DNA from: Dichotomocladium elegans
Lineage: Eukaryota > Mucoromycota > Mucoromycetes > Mucorales > Lichtheimiaceae
Assembly (NCBI GenBank): GCA_025716815.1
Contig: JAIXMN010000011.1
Span: 186,001 to 250,000, forward strand
Direction: 5' to 3'
DNA length: 64,000 nt
Position 1 is the stretch's first letter, and each line of letters opens with the position of its first letter. Positions 10,673 to 23,500 of this stretch are shown here, piece after piece. The notes under the pieces were generated by a model. The model worked only from the letters and a program-made list of their open reading frames with translations, had not been told where the DNA came from and did no database searches. Both the position numbers and the translations under genes were made by a program.

Positions 10673-13600
10673 TTAGTAAACCTCCAAAATGTACTTCTCC
10701 TTCTCCTTCCATTCTTCAATGAGTGCGCCTGCCTTCTTCTCGTCAATGTTGCCATACTCCTTTAGTCCATAAACGACAGCGTCCTTGACATCAGGTACTG
10801 GCCAGGTAGGACCGCAAAGATAAAAGTGCCCGTTCCGGGTGACGAGGTAGTCGTGAAGCATCTCGGCGTCTTCCTTCATCTTGTGCTGGATGTAGATCTT
10901 CTGCTTCTGGTCACGCGAGAACGCCAGGCCCATGCGCGTCAATAGACCATCAGCATGGTAGGCCTCGAGCTCTTCGCCGTACAGGTATTCCATGCTGCGA
11001 TGACGCGAGCCAAAGTAGAGCACCATGGGACCGACCTTGCGACCGGCAGCCTTGGCGAGCGCACGTTCCTGGATGAACGCGCGGAAGGGCGCCATACCCG
11101 TTCCAAGACCGGCCATGATCACAGGCTGCTCGTCCAGCGGAGGGAGCTTCATGACCGAGTGCTTGATCGACACCGTCACATCCGAGCCGGGCTTGAGGTT
11201 GGAAAGATACCGTGTGCATTGGCCGAAGCGCTTCTTGCCTGCCGCATTCACCCAATCGACTGCGACGATCAGCAAGTGGACCTGGTTATTGTACATCTTC
11301 TGGGATGAGGCAATCGAGTAGTGCCGGGGCTTGATGGGCGTGATCATGTTCACCAGTGCCTCGACAGGGGGCTTCGCCGACGTAAACTCGCGAAGCAGGT
11401 CCTCGTATGTCACCGTGTCGTCGACGCGCTTCTTGTACTCCTCCTTGCCCTCCGATGAGATCAGGAACAAGAGCTGCTCCTTCTCTTTCGGGTTGAGCGC
11501 GTACGATGCAAGCGCCTCGTAGAACTTCTTCGAGGGACGGCCAAAGATGTCCAGCGTTTGCGAGAACAGTTGGAAGACCGTGCGTACCTCTTTCTTGCCG
11601 CTCTCTGCATTCTTGACCAGGATCACGTCGTCGCCCTTCAGACCGTACCATGCCAAGAATGCCTCGGTCTCCTCGTAGTCATTATGGCCGTGCACACCAA
11701 GCGCATCGCCGATCTCGTACTTCAGGTCGGTGCCGGACGTGTCGAACTCCAAATGGAAGAGGTTGCGGTCGTAAGTCGTCGGCGTCAGGCGCTTGTTCAC
11801 CTGGAGCTTGATAAGGTACGTCTTGTCAGAGAGGTCGGGCCGGACGGCCGATTCGGTCGCATAGGATTCCTTGAACATGATCTGCCAGGCTGCCTGGTGC
11901 CATTTCTTAAGATCACCAGCTTCGTGCTCGCCATCGTCAACGGCCGTCTGCGCATCGCTGTCCGAGGCATTCTCTTCCTCCTCAGCAGCAGAAGACGCTG
12001 CGCCGCGGGCCACAGGAACCGAGGGCAACACATCGTCGTTGATCTCCAGAATGGTCCAGGGCGGCAGGAGCTCAATATGGGTAATATGCTCCGACACAGC
12101 TCGCACGATGTCCTCGACAAGAGGCGCCAGCTCGCGCTTCTTGCCGTCCTCGTCCTCGACGCCATCAAGTTCGTAATAAAGGCTGGCGATGCGAGCCGCG
12201 GCACCCTTTGGCTCGGTCAGAGACAGGTAGACGGCCTCCCAGAGAATGTGGCTAGCCTTATGATGAAGACCCACCTGCTCGGCAACAGCGGTGATGTCGA
12301 TCGTGTAAAGCTTGATATCGAGTTGAGTCAAAGCCAGCTTGAACTCGTTCGTCAATTGGCCCTCGATCTCGTCCCCGTGCTTCCAGGGACCGTTCAGGAC
12401 CAGGATGGCCTTCTTGGCTGCCGACGCGAGAATGTTGTATTCCTTCGTAAGGGAAAGGTTGTGGACGCCAATGTAGCCCGCCTTAGTAGCCGCAGACGTC
12501 TCGTTGCGGACGATGCGGGTGTTCACCACAGCACCACCGACGCGATAAGCATCACGTGTAGACTGGATGCTGATGGCTTTGTCGGTATTCTGGTTGTGAA
12601 GCAAGTGCGAGATGTGAACGGCCGCGGCCGCACTGCTGTCGGTTTCAACGTCCCAGAAAATAGCGCTTGAGGCATCCTCGGCTGTGTTGTCCTCGACCTC
12701 GAGGAAGGCCTGGGCGGTCAGGTCGACATAGGTATTCTGCTGGGCCTTCTCTATGAGAACAGGAATGTGCGCTCCACCAAGATGGCCGAATGTGCTGGCC
12801 TGGGCGGTCACCAAACGGGGACGGATCTGGCGTGCGGGGAGACCGAAGCGGACGGCGGCCGCGACGTCGAGAAAGAGAGGCCCGTTGAATGCAAATAGCC
12901 CGTCAGTCTGCTCAAGGACAACAATGTGGCGCGCAGTCCGGGGTACAGAGGCAATGAAGCCAGACTCGGACCAGGGACGGTAGAGGCGGATGGTTACCAG
13001 ACCAACACTGTTCTTGTTAATACCGCTCGCCTGCTCAACAGCATTCACAACGGAGGAGGTCGCAGCACCAAGCGCCACGAGCACAGTCTCTGCATCAGCC
13101 GCGCCAGTGTACTCGAAAGGCTTGTATCCAAACTGGCCGAGCACGCTCTCGGCAATGGAATAGACATCGTCAGATCTTGCAGCAACAGGCTTGGAGACCA
13201 GTGCGGATAACTTCCTGTAGGAAAAGAGCGTGGCTTTCTCAACATCCGCAGAGGCGCCGTCAAAGTAGTGAATGACAGGAAGTCGTGCAGCCTGTGCGAG
13301 AATGTGAGCGATGACCGACATGTCATGAGCTTCCTGGACGTTGCTCGACGAAAGCACAATAGCACCCGAGTTGCGAGCAGCCAGGATGGCGTCGACTTGG
13401 GAATAGATCGCGAGGTCTTCGTCGACAGAATAGGCACTGACATGGAAAACGACGGGCTTGCGACTGAGAGCTAGGGCGTGGATGTTGGGAATCATAGACA
13501 GAAGCGCCTGGGAGGAGGTCAAGACCGTGGCGGACTTGCTGTTGTTCTCGATGGCGCCCTGAACGGCCTGCAAAGCACCGGTTCTTGTCTCCATCTCGAC

Positions 13601-14062
13601 GACCTTGACAAGATCATCCCGAGCGTTGCGGATCGTGGTCTGCCAGTCCTTGAGATCCTTGCCAAGGTAGCCGCTGTTGCTTCCGGGATAGACAAAGACG
13701 AGATCCGAAAGACCGTAAGCAATGTAATCGACGGCATGGCCGGCGTCCACAAGACGGATCTTATCGTCGGCAGAAGTGCTGGCGAACAGGTACTCAAGAG
13801 CATTCTTCACGCGGGACTGGAGGATGATGGTTGTCTCTTTTCCAATGATAGTCGTTTGGCTGCCCGTGGTTGAGGAGGCATCCTCGGCAATGGCGGCATC
13901 TTTGAGCTCAGCCGCTACAGCCTCGATAGCCTCCCGCGAGAGTTGAGCGGGCTTGTTGTCGTGTGCATTGTTGGTTGTGTACGCCTTGCTCTTCACAAGC
14001 GCTGCGATCAGAGCCGTCGAGGCGAGCATGTTCAGTTGGATGGTATAAGGTCGAAGAAACAA
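10673..14062 (-). CDS. MET10: Assimilatory sulfite reductase (NADPH), flavoprotein alpha subunit
   Basis: Takes electrons from NADPH and passes them to the siroheme subunit, which reduces sulfite to sulfide for cysteine and methionine synthesis; cytosolic. Intronless, up to 1129 residues (1118 if the second ATG at 14029 is used), close to yeast Met10. An N-terminal pyruvate:ferredoxin-oxidoreductase-like region (roughly residues 95-470, including YGLSDLVFVYPGSNSGYLGK) comes first, then an acidic linker. A cytochrome-P450-reductase-type FAD domain starts near residue 750 (RHYSIAS is the FAD motif). The NADPH-binding domain has GTGMAPFRAF at 987, YFGSRHRSMEYLY and CGPTWP near 1083. The C-terminus ends in Tyr (YILEVY). 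The beta subunit is not in this window. Start choice between the two ATGs is open. Confidence 0.95.
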   Translation of the reverse strand: MFLRPYTIQLNMLASTALIAALVKSKAYTTNNAHDNKPAQLSREAIEAVAAELKDAAIAEDASSTTGSQTTIIGKETTIILQSRVKNALEYLFASTSADDKIRLVDAGHAVDYIAYGLSDLVFVYPGSNSGYLGKDLKDWQTTIRNARDDLVKVVEMETRTGALQAVQGAIENNSKSATVLTSSQALLSMIPNIHALALSRKPVVFHVSAYSVDEDLAIYSQVDAILAARNSGAIVLSSSNVQEAHDMSVIAHILAQAARLPVIHYFDGASADVEKATLFSYRKLSALVSKPVAARSDDVYSIAESVLGQFGYKPFEYTGAADAETVLVALGAATSSVVNAVEQASGINKNSVGLVTIRLYRPWSESGFIASVPRTARHIVVLEQTDGLFAFNGPLFLDVAAAVRFGLPARQIRPRLVTAQASTFGHLGGAHIPVLIEKAQQNTYVDLTAQAFLEVEDNTAEDASSAIFWDVETDSSAAAAVHISHLLHNQNTDKAISIQSTRDAYRVGGAVVNTRIVRNETSAATKAGYIGVHNLSLTKEYNILASAAKKAILVLNGPWKHGDEIEGQLTNEFKLALTQLDIKLYTIDITAVAEQVGLHHKASHILWEAVYLSLTEPKGAAARIASLYYELDGVEDEDGKKRELAPLVEDIVRAVSEHITHIELLPPWTILEINDDVLPSVPVARGAASSAAEEEENASDSDAQTAVDDGEHEAGDLKKWHQAAWQIMFKESYATESAVRPDLSDKTYLIKLQVNKRLTPTTYDRNLFHLEFDTSGTDLKYEIGDALGVHGHNDYEETEAFLAWYGLKGDDVILVKNAESGKKEVRTVFQLFSQTLDIFGRPSKKFYEALASYALNPKEKEQLLFLISSEGKEEYKKRVDDTVTYEDLLREFTSAKPPVEALVNMITPIKPRHYSIASSQKMYNNQVHLLIVAVDWVNAAGKKRFGQCTRYLSNLKPGSDVTVSIKHSVMKLPPLDEQPVIMAGLGTGMAPFRAFIQERALAKAAGRKVGPMVLYFGSRHRSMEYLYGEELEAYHADGLLTRMGLAFSRDQKQKIYIQHKMKEDAEMLHDYLVTRNGHFYLCGPTWPVPDVKDAVVYGLKEYGNIDEKKAGALIEEWKEKEKYILEVY

Positions 14063-14920
14063 AGAAAAGATTCAATCTTGCAAACAAATAAAACTGAATT
14101 TTCAGCAAGCGCGATTGGATAGCACGCAATCGATGCGTCTCCGACCACTCAGAAACACAGAAAATTGCGTGCTTCACCGTGTTCCAAGGCGAATTCCCGA
14201 TCAACGGCAGTTCCCTCGCATCTCCGAAGAGATGAAACCTTCAGGTTATCGCTGTCCACCTCCCTCCCCAGGAACGCAGCTCGTTTGTTCCAGCCATCGG
14301 GGCCCCAATTGACGCCTGTTTTTGCTGGTAGAGAAACAAGCAAAATGCTGTTCGTATTACCCAATGGTCGGGCACCAGCAGCTGCAGCTTTGCTTGCTCA
14401 ACGGTCAAAAAGCCCCGCCGCCCTTTAACAATGGGGGGAACGAGTGTGGCTAGAGCGATCGAGCCCAAAATTAGAGTGGCGACGCATTGCATTAAAATCA
14501 GGCGCGGAGGTTAGGCACACACCTTGGCTTTTCGATATCCACGGCATACAACTTTTTTTCTTTCTTTCTTTAGAAAACTAAAGCTCAGAGGAAATTAAGG
14601 TAATCAGATTGTCTTTGACATGGGCTCTTGCTTCTTCTCAATTTCACGGGTTATGCCTTTCATCGATTCCAATGTGCGTATTGGAAAAGCACACGCGATT
14701 GCTATTTTTTTGACAGCCATCACCCGTTTTCGCCATGGACGAAGAAGCGACAGTTTCTCGCCGGGGAGTTCGCATGAAACCCAACTTTTTGAGGTAGAAT
14801 AAGGATATTTGAAATCCTTGCTGGTGGAATGCTTTTGCTGATATAGATAACAGAGATCCCACTTCTCTCGAGTCGCTGTCCTCGGGTATATCCTGGCTAG
14901 CCGGCCATCTGACGTCCAGT
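14063..14920. other. Divergent promoter region, MET10 / BCAS3-like
   Basis: About 860 bp between divergent genes. No ORF here looks coding. A short TTTC repeat lies near 14553-14570. Confidence 0.5.
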
Positions 14921-17900
14921 ATGCAAAAGCTACATCGACTTGACATGTCACAAACATATTCGTCACCGCCTTGTGCTTCACACTTGCTCAAAGCTATAGC
15001 TGGAGACGCTGCCAATGATCCCGAAGAGGGAGACAACGAATGCTCAGGCCATCTTGAAGAGGATGAGCCAGTGACTTTTTCCATGTTCCAGGAGATTGTT
15101 GATAAACCGCCGGGGTATTTTGATAGCTACGCAAACACAAGAAAACAGCTTAATAACATCCAAATTGCTATGCCGTTTTTTTTTTTTGTTCTGGTTCGAT
15201 AGTTTGTATCTTATGTTGGGCTACGGCAACGGTTTTCAACTTTGGAATGTGTCGAATCCCGGGAATGTTCATGAAGTGTGTTCGATCCGTGGTAATACCC
15301 AATTCGGTGCTGTGAAATTCATGCACATCTTAACGGCCCCCCAAAATGAGGATCAATTTCTGAACGAGCGGCCTTTGTTGGCTATCGTCGAGTAAGTGCT
15401 CTATCGAAACCTAAGAGCCACAAGGAAATGGCATTGTTCATATGCCACATCTCTACTTTCTTTTCTTTCCTCGCTAGGAACTTGCCAGACACTTCAGTGA
15501 ACTCGATGAAATCGCATTGCAGCACCAAGGAGCCTTTGGCTACAGTGTTGCACATTTACTCGCTCCGGACCCATCGGGTCGTAAAAAGCTTCCATCAATG
15601 GGCGGAGCGGGGTGAAAATATCAACAGTGTCCAGAGCAATGGCCGATTCGTCGCTTTAGTAAGATAGCATCCCGGATGCTACATCGACCGGAGAGGCGTA
15701 CCGTGTTTGACCTTTTGTTGTTATTTCTAGAGCTGCACAAGGAGTGCTACAGCGACGACACGTGAGAATCAGGGTCATGGATCTGCTTTGATTCGTTTGC
15801 TGGGAAGCGGAAACCTCGTCGAGAGTTGTGAACAGCTAAGTGAAGATGTCTTTTGCCAACCCGGAACAAGTCCGGTTTTCGCGATGGGATCAAGGTACCT
15901 AGCCTACGTCAGCTCAGCAGAGTTACCAACGAAGGCAACGGAGCCTTTCTTGGCTGGCATAATGAACAGCGACAAGGATATGATGAAGGAAGCAGCAAAG
16001 GATATTGCCAGCGAAGTCGTGAACGGCGTCAGATACCTGAGTAGCTACGGGTATCGATCGTTATCCAACTACTTTAGTAACGAGTTTGCGCAGGCTGGTG
16101 GAGGAGTGTTGCTACAAAGTCGGACAGCCACAGCTGGTAGCGATGATCTAGGACCGGGCAAACATAGCACGTCACTTACTGCCGGGATGGTACTAAAGCA
16201 AAAAGGATTTGGTACCAAGGATAGCTTGTTTCCTACTGATAAAACCATTTTCTAGGTCATGATCCGTGATTTACATATAATGACTACTCCTGCTGCTGAA
16301 AGTGGTGATTGTGTTGACAAGACGAAGACCAAGAAAGCACCGTCAGCTTATGCTCATTTTCGGGCGTACAAGCATCCCATTACAAAGTTAATATTCAATA
16401 ATGCAGGCACCCTCCTCTTTTCTGCTTCCAATCAAGGACATGTCTTTCATGTGTATTCTCTCGTGGAGAGCGATGGACCACTTTTAATCTATAAATTGAC
16501 ACGCGGTATTACTGATGCTTTAGTTTCCGATGTTCAGTTTTCGCCGGACTCCCTGTGGTGCGCGGTCAGCACAGTCAAAGGAACAACCCATATCTTTGCG
16601 ATAAACCCTTACGGTGGACAGCCGGACGCTTCTGCCCATGCCCAATCGAGGGTGACCAATTTGAAACACAGACATTTCCAAGTTGGTAGCAAAGGCCCAC
16701 AGGTCAGTGAAATAAGCTAGAAAGGCAAGGAGAATGCTGTTCTTACACCATACATTTACAGACTGCCTCTTTGAGTCCAATCGCGAGGATAAGACAGCGT
16801 CGCCCAATGCCTTCTATGCCAGAGGATGGTTCCATGGTTGTATCAGAAAGGGGAGTGGTTCCAATATTTTCCAGCTCCAGCGTGGCAAATTTGACCACTT
16901 TGTTTTTACCTGCTACCAAGGAGCCATCGTTTGTTGATCCATGCCTGCAATCTTCCGCGATTGCAGCTACAAAGATGCATAGTACATATACCGGATCGTC
17001 CTTGTCGTTTCCCTGGTTGGGGAACCATACAAATTATCGGGCGTCAGATATCCCGGCATCCGTTGCCGATCAAGGCGAAAACAGACCGCTTGGGTTTGAG
17101 GAGGAAGAAAACACGATAGGTCGAGCAGTTGCTTCCGGCCATCGCGATATGTACTCCTTTCATCCGGTGGGAACCTTGACACTCCATCGCTCATGGATAA
17201 CGCAAGTTCTTGTTGATGAACATGGCGAGGGAAGAATGGAGGAGCACTACAAGATGGATGTCGAAGTGAGCGACGTTGCTGAATGGCAAATAACGCGTCA
17301 GCGTAGTTGGCCGGAGGTGAAAGAGCCGCTTGATGCTTCTGACAAGCACAAGAAGAATATCAGGCATAGTACCAATACTGCTGAGACAAGTGATGACGAC
17401 GGTGACGGCATTGCCAATAGTAATTTGATGCTGACCATCGCGAACAACACCAAAAACAGATGGCTAGCGTTTGCAGAAATTGCGACGTATGATCAGGACT
17501 ACGATCGGCCGATCTGGCAAGTGTCGCATATAACCTTCCACACCTTTGACGAAAGTCTATCCGAGCTTGAAGAGCATTTAAGGGACGGTAATATTCCTTC
17601 AGCGACGCAGGTTCTTTTTAAACGAGAACTATCGGAGATACACGACAGATGCATTGACGACATAAACAAGACAAGCGCAGTGGTACACGCAGAACCGCAT
17701 CTCCGAACTGCGGGTGATGATGCATTGAAGGATTTGGAGGGTAAGCATTGGCAAAACCCGAAGGGCCGAGATTGCTCATTTGGGTTATTCTCGCGAGTTA
17801 GGAAACATGATCTCTGCTATGGGAACTTTGTTTTTACCACCCTCCAAAAAGTCATATCCTAGCCCAAGTGTAGCTTCCCCGGCCGGCAATTGTCATCTCC

Positions 17901-18160
17901 CACCTGTTTCAGCCATTTCCTTTGAGAACATGACTATGGATGATATGAGCACGATATCTTTTGATGATGCATATCATGTTCAATTAGGTTCTGAGGGATG
18001 GCAGCACCCAAGGCGGTCTCCGATCCTCGACGACGATATGAATCAAGAGGAGGAAAGCGGGATGGGGGAATTCTTGTTTTCACCTGATGGAGATAACGAG
18101 ATCGATTCTCCTTACGACTCGGTAATCGGGAACCCTGAATTCTGTTCTGTCCACTACTAA
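14921..18160 (+). CDS. BCAS3-like WD-repeat protein
   Basis: Homologue of BCAS3, an autophagy-linked beta-propeller that in animals binds phosphoinositides at phagophores with PHAF1. Seven exons (14921-15114, 15203-15391, 15478-15658, 15731-16189, 16256-16702, 16762-17740, 17802-18160) give about 935 residues. Matches appear in the known order: LGYGNGFQLWNV, an EVCSIRG-type blade, IYSLRTHRVVKSF, ALGSR-like AMGSRYLAYVSS, FRAYKHPITKLIFNNAGTLL, GHVFHVYSL, DVQFSPDSLWCAVSTVKGTT, then INPYGGQP, which is diagnostic for the BCAS3 domain. A long Ser/Asp-rich C-terminus follows. The first exon begins at the first in-frame ATG; a further upstream exon cannot be excluded. Every splice site is GT-AG and keeps frame. 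Confidence 0.85.
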
Positions 18161-18524
18161 AGTACCTGCTTTCTATTTTTACGTCCTTATCTCTCCTCTT
18201 TTTCTGGTGCTCGACGTGTGTAAATAGTATACTACGTCTTTGATGTAAATTAAGGTAGTATATCCATATAGTGTGAAATAAATAAAGCTCTCTCACCGCA
18301 CCGCGCGCAAGACGTGGGACAGTTGAATGAAATGCGCGTATTTATATTCTAAAATTTGCATTCTTATGGGTCCGAGATCGTCTGCGAGCGTGATGTCTTT
18401 TTCTAAGTGTGTGTATGTGTGTGTGTGTGAAAGCGATCGAAGGCAAATCGAAGAAAGAGACGATAGCTATTTTAAATATGCGGGCTAATGCTGGCTACTT
18501 TTTTTTTTTTTATGGTTTAGGTTT

Positions 18525-19040
18525 TTACACGGGTGAAGCTGGAAATGTCGATGGTGTTGGTGGTAATGGAGCGTCTGTATTGGCAATGATGGGTTCGGAA
18601 GGAGGGTGTTGGACCATGAGAGCGGGTGGGGGTGGGGTTACTACGGGAGAGAACTGGTATTCCTTTTCATCATAATGTTGTTGTTGCTGCTGCTGCTGCT
18701 GCCGTCGCTCCTCGATTCCATTCAGTGTGGATGAGGAGGATGACCAAGAGGAACTACCCTCGTCGGTTGTGATGATATTGCTGTTGCTGTCGTTGCTGGT
18801 AACAAAAGACGCCGGTCGCGTCAGCTTCATCCGTCGTGACCGCATTGTATGGCGGACCCGTGAGCATTGGAGGATGGAACATGTGATGAGAACGAGAAAG
18901 ACGATGATTGTGATAGTGACAGGACCTAGAGCCGTTGTCGGGACAGTGGTGTAGTTAGAGTACACCGCGGTATCGTTTCCCTTTGGTGCTATTGTTGCTA
19001 ATGATGATGATGATGATACATAGGTAGGGTCGTGGTTCAT
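18525..19040 (-). CDS. Small single-pass membrane protein, Ser/Gln-rich
   Basis: Intronless 171-residue ORF. The first ~35 residues are Ser/Thr/Asn-rich with possible N-glycosylation sites, followed by one membrane segment (VTITIIVFLVLITCSIL). A basic stop-transfer stretch (RVRHTMRSRRMK) and a cytosolic tail with polySer, polyGln (at about 18678-18700) and proline-rich ends come next. No cleavable signal peptide is obvious, so a type III (N-out) orientation is likely. The family is not recognised; the architecture recalls cell-surface or wall-stress adaptor proteins, which is inference only. Converges with the BCAS3-like gene. Confidence 0.6.
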   Translation of the reverse strand: MNHDPTYVSSSSSLATIAPKGNDTAVYSNYTTVPTTALGPVTITIIVFLVLITCSILQCSRVRHTMRSRRMKLTRPASFVTSNDSNSNIITTDEGSSSWSSSSSTLNGIEERRQQQQQQQQHYDEKEYQFSPVVTPPPPALMVQHPPSEPIIANTDAPLPPTPSTFPASPV

Positions 19041-20579
19041 TTCGGAAGGGATTGTAATACGGATTAATGAACGAGAAAAGAAAGATAAAAAGATTGGCGA
19101 CGCAAAGCCTGGGGATCGGTATAAATAACTTGCAAGTTAGGAGTTCGCCACAGAGAATATGGACATCAAGCAGTCGAAAAGAGAAATAAAGAAACGTGTT
19201 TAGTATGGTTTTCTCTTCCTTTCACACTTTTTTTTTTGAACACCCCTGAGATGGATGATGCATCCCCTAAAGCCAGTAATGGATTCAATCCATGGCTGTG
19301 TATAGTATTGCTGGAAGAGCACACATTCCCCCGGGATCATCGAGTGACGGATAGGGAAAATGCGATGGGTCCGTCAAACTTGTCTTTTTGCCATGGAGTG
19401 GTTGTCGGTGTTTTTAGTTAAGCCATAACTTTAGTCGGTTAACCAAAGGGCGGGTATGACTGTGTGGAGGGGGAGGGGTCTGCCCTGAAGTGGTTGAGCA
19501 ATAGACGAAAAAAAAAAAGAGGGAGGAATTCTTTTTTTTTTTTTAGCTGCAAAGGAGGGGCAAGCGACGGACAAATCCACAAACTATCGCTTGGTCATGA
19601 ATCAAGCAAAAGCAGATACTGTCGCATTGGATGCGACATCAAAGACAAGGCAAGTTTATTCGAGCGCAGAACGTATACTATACCTAACCATATAATCTCG
19701 ACATCGCTACGATCCGTCTGTATTGGCTTCCACGAGGTGTTCTTCAGCCCAATTTTATAGATAGCCTGGACTCTTTATTCCCCTTCCCCCGCCCCCTTTC
19801 CAGAAATTAACGAACCACCCGGCGGCTGCTTAACTCTTATCCCACATAGCACACATTTTAGCTCAAGTCTATCAGTCAATAGCTTATTTTCCCAAAGAAA
19901 ACGTGCTTTTTTTTTTACACTTCTGCTAGATATCCGAAAAACTTTATTCATCTGCATATTTGCCTTGTACGAAGGTCAGATAAAAGTGAGATAAAAGCGT
20001 TGACTATACCAGACAAGAGTTTTTTTTTTTTTTCAGCATGGTGGTATTGGATCAAGCCTTTTCGTGGAATCAAGTATTGTATATACTGTAGATACCTACC
20101 CATGTATCAGCCTATGCTGCTCGTATACATAGTACCCTATAAAGTACTCGACTGAATACGTGCAACATATAGGACGGTTCACTGCTCCACACAAGAACAT
20201 GCTGGGGCTCACTTTGTTGGATTACCAACCAGAAGCTATTTTAGGACCTTTGTGCCAGACTCTCTGTATTTCCACGTCGCTGTAGGGAGTGAACGCGCAA
20301 TGTAAGTCGATGTTGTGTGCGACGGCGTTGCGCGCGTTTGTCTAAAAGACTTTGGAAGCAGCTGACGCCATTTTACCAATCCAATAAAGGAGCATCAAAT
20401 CTCAATCCTGGAATACATGTGTTTCCATACTGTATGCGTACGCGGCTTCATATAAGCAAGATAGAGCAGATATTTAATATATTCTAATACAAATGGAAAG
20501 GGATTATCGTATATATACATCGTTGTATTCTAGAAGGCAATAACTTTTCTTCTTTTTCTTTGCCTTGCACAAGCCCTTC
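19041..20579. other. Intergenic, about 1.5 kb, no gene seen
   Basis: AT-rich DNA with several poly-T runs (19226, 19525, 19908 and 20020). It lies between the 5' end of the small membrane-protein gene and the 3' end of the H+-ATPase gene. No ORF with coding character was found. Confidence 0.5.
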
Positions 20580-23500
20580 CTAATTCACACGCGGATTGCC
20601 GCCACTGAGGACCTGAGCGGCTTGATTGGTCTACAGATAAAAAGAAAGAAAGAGAGAGAGAGAGATAGCGCGTGTGTGAACGTGGCTGTGAGAAAGAAAG
20701 AAAATGGGTGTTGAAATTGAGGAGGCTTACCTGGACAGAGGAGAACCGGCGCATCTCGTTGGGATCCATGGTGAGCTTCTTGTTGAGACCAAGCAGACGG
20801 CGACCAAAGTTGCGAGGACGCTCGAGCGCACGTAGGGAACGCGTGCGGTTGGCATAATAGCGCGCGGATGCAGTACCCGAAACGACTGAGGAGCGGCGTG
20901 AGCGAGAATCCTGGATGATGTTCGATTTCGGGCGGAACACGCGCTGCATTCCAAACTTGATCAGATCGAGTGGTGGGAACCAGACAAAGTTCCACACCCA
21001 CGCAATGCCTGCCCAGGGCCAACCGCAGCCCTGGATATTGGTAAAGCCCCAGTTGGCATACACAGCAATACACGTCGCCACCACCTGGGCCAGAACAAAA
21101 GCAATCATCAACAGCGATGAAGGCCGTTCCGTGAAGAAGAAACCATGTGAACGTGTCACAAATATAAGAGCTTGTGAGATGCAGGCCACCTGGAGGTAGA
21201 TGACCGAGTGTAATACCGGGTCATTCGGATCAGTAAAACCCTGAACGCCAAAGTGAGTCTGGAAAAAGTCTGTCTTGTACGCAACCGCGAAGAAGGCAAT
21301 CGTCGAAGCAGCGAGGTAAAGTCCGTACACGATAGCGTACGAAAAAATTTCAAATAAATTCCAACTGTCCGGGAAAGGAGAGGGTCGAACACGGTCCTTC
21401 GAGATAGTCATGATGGTACCGTCGTTGATGACTGCAATAATCAGCACAAGGAAAGGCGGAAAGTCGAAACGGAATGCAAAGCACATGATTGCAAAACCAA
21501 CAACGATACGGATCGTTACTGAACAAGTGTAGATAGAGTAATTGCGCATGCGTTGGAAGATACGGCGCGAGTGGATCAAGGCCTCGATGATGACAGAAAG
21601 ACCAGGCTCGGTCAGCACAATATCGGCAGCCGATCGTGCTGCATCCGTTGCGTCCGCAACAGCGACGCCTACGTTGGACTTGGAAAGGGCCGGGGCATCG
21701 TTGACACCGTCACCAGTCATGGCAGTCATGTGGCCCATTGCCTGCAAGCGCTCGACAATTTCATACTTGTGTTCCGGGTACACGCCTGCAAACCCATCAG
21801 CTTGGAGCACAAGCTCGTCGATGCTCGAATATCCCGAAGAAGGTGGTGGTCCCTCCTTGAGCGTTTTGGAAAGATACATGTTGTCACCCATGCCGAGACG
21901 ACGGCCAGTTTCTTTTGCAATAGCAAGCTGGTCACCAGTTATCATCTTAACCTGGACACCGAGAGCAATGGCCCGGTCAATTGTTTCCTTGGTATCCGAT
22001 CGCGGAGGGTCATAGATGGGAAGTAGGCCGATCAATCGGAACCCGAGGCCTTCACCTTCCGGATCACCACTGGGTACTTCATCGACGGCAACAGCAAGCG
22101 ACCGAAGACCGCGACGAGCAAATTCATCGACGTCATCCTCGAGAGACTTAACCAGTTCAGGGGTGCTGTCGCGCGTGCAGAGGTCCATGATAAAAGCAGA
22201 CATCCCTTTGGTGGCGCGAAGTACCTTACCATCCGAAAGACGCCTGTAGGTGATTTCTGTTCGCTTTATGACAGGGTTGAATGGTTTGAAGTCAAGCTCT
22301 TCAATGCCAGATCGAGCTTGTTTTGGATCAACTAGCGAGTTGACGATACAGAAGTCAATGGCATCCTGATTCTCGGTGCGGGAGGCGTAGGACGAGATGA
22401 GCATGATATCATCAACATCATATTCGGCATAGCACTTGACAGTGGGTTTATCTACAATGAGCTTGTTGAGGGTCAAGGTTCCGGTCTTGTCGGAGCAGAG
22501 AATAGTCACAGCCGCCATTTCCTCAATGGCCGTGATACGCGTGACAATAGCCTTGTGTTCCGCAAGCTGCTTTGCACCGATGGCCAGCGTCACGGAAAGC
22601 ACTGTTGGCATTGCGATGGGAATACCGCCAATGAGCAAGACAAGAATGTTATCAATCCCTCGGCGGTAGCTATAGTGGAAGGCGGGATACATGACCAAGA
22701 TCTCGATCACCACGAAGATGCCGATGCTCACTAAGCAGAAGTTACCGATATGGCCGAGGACCTGCTGCAAATGGCCCACATCGTCGCCCGCCTCGCCTAC
22801 GAGCTTAGCGGCCCGACCAAAGAAAGTGTTCAGACCGGTGCCGATCACGACAGCTTCTGCTTCTCCCTGCTTGACAGTTGAACCAGAAAACACCTCGTCG
22901 CCCGCCTCCTTGCCGACTGGTAAGGATTCACCGGTAAGTGCTGCCTGGTCAATAGAGACCGAACCATGTGCGGAGATGAGACGACCATCTGCAGGAATAA
23001 CATCGCCGAGCTTGATGCTAATCACATCGCCCGGAACAAGGCCGGCGGCCTCCATCGTTTTCCACTCGCCATCACGCTTGACTTTGCACTCGGGTGCCAG
23101 TGCCTCCATCAGAGCCTTGACGGCGTTGCCGGCCTGGCGCTCCTCCAAGAAACCGATCAAGGAGTTGGCGAGCAGCAGCAGCACAATACCCACAAAATCA
23201 GGCCAGTCGGGCGCCTTGTTCTCACCATTGGATAGAGCAATAGCAACAATAGCAGCGGCCTCCATAACCCACGAGAGAGGATTCCACATAAACCCGAGGA
23301 ACTGTAGGAATGGATTAATCTCCTTCGTTTCGATCTTGTTGTAGCCAAACTTTTCAACGCGCGCCGCAGCCTCTTGTGAAGTCAAACCCTGCGGCGAAGT
23401 CCTGTGGGTACCCCCCAAAAGTAAGCAATATGCTTTGGAGACCAGCTGATCTATGATTATTATACGTACTGGAGTAGAGTGAAGACATCACCAGGCTGCA

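Noticed and set aside
12753..13873. Long plus-strand ORFs opposite MET10
   Set aside because: They are shadows of the MET10 reading frame on the other strand, typical of GC-biased codons.
21542..23344. Plus-strand ORFs opposite PMA1
   Set aside because: Antisense shadows of the H+-ATPase gene with no independent domain content.
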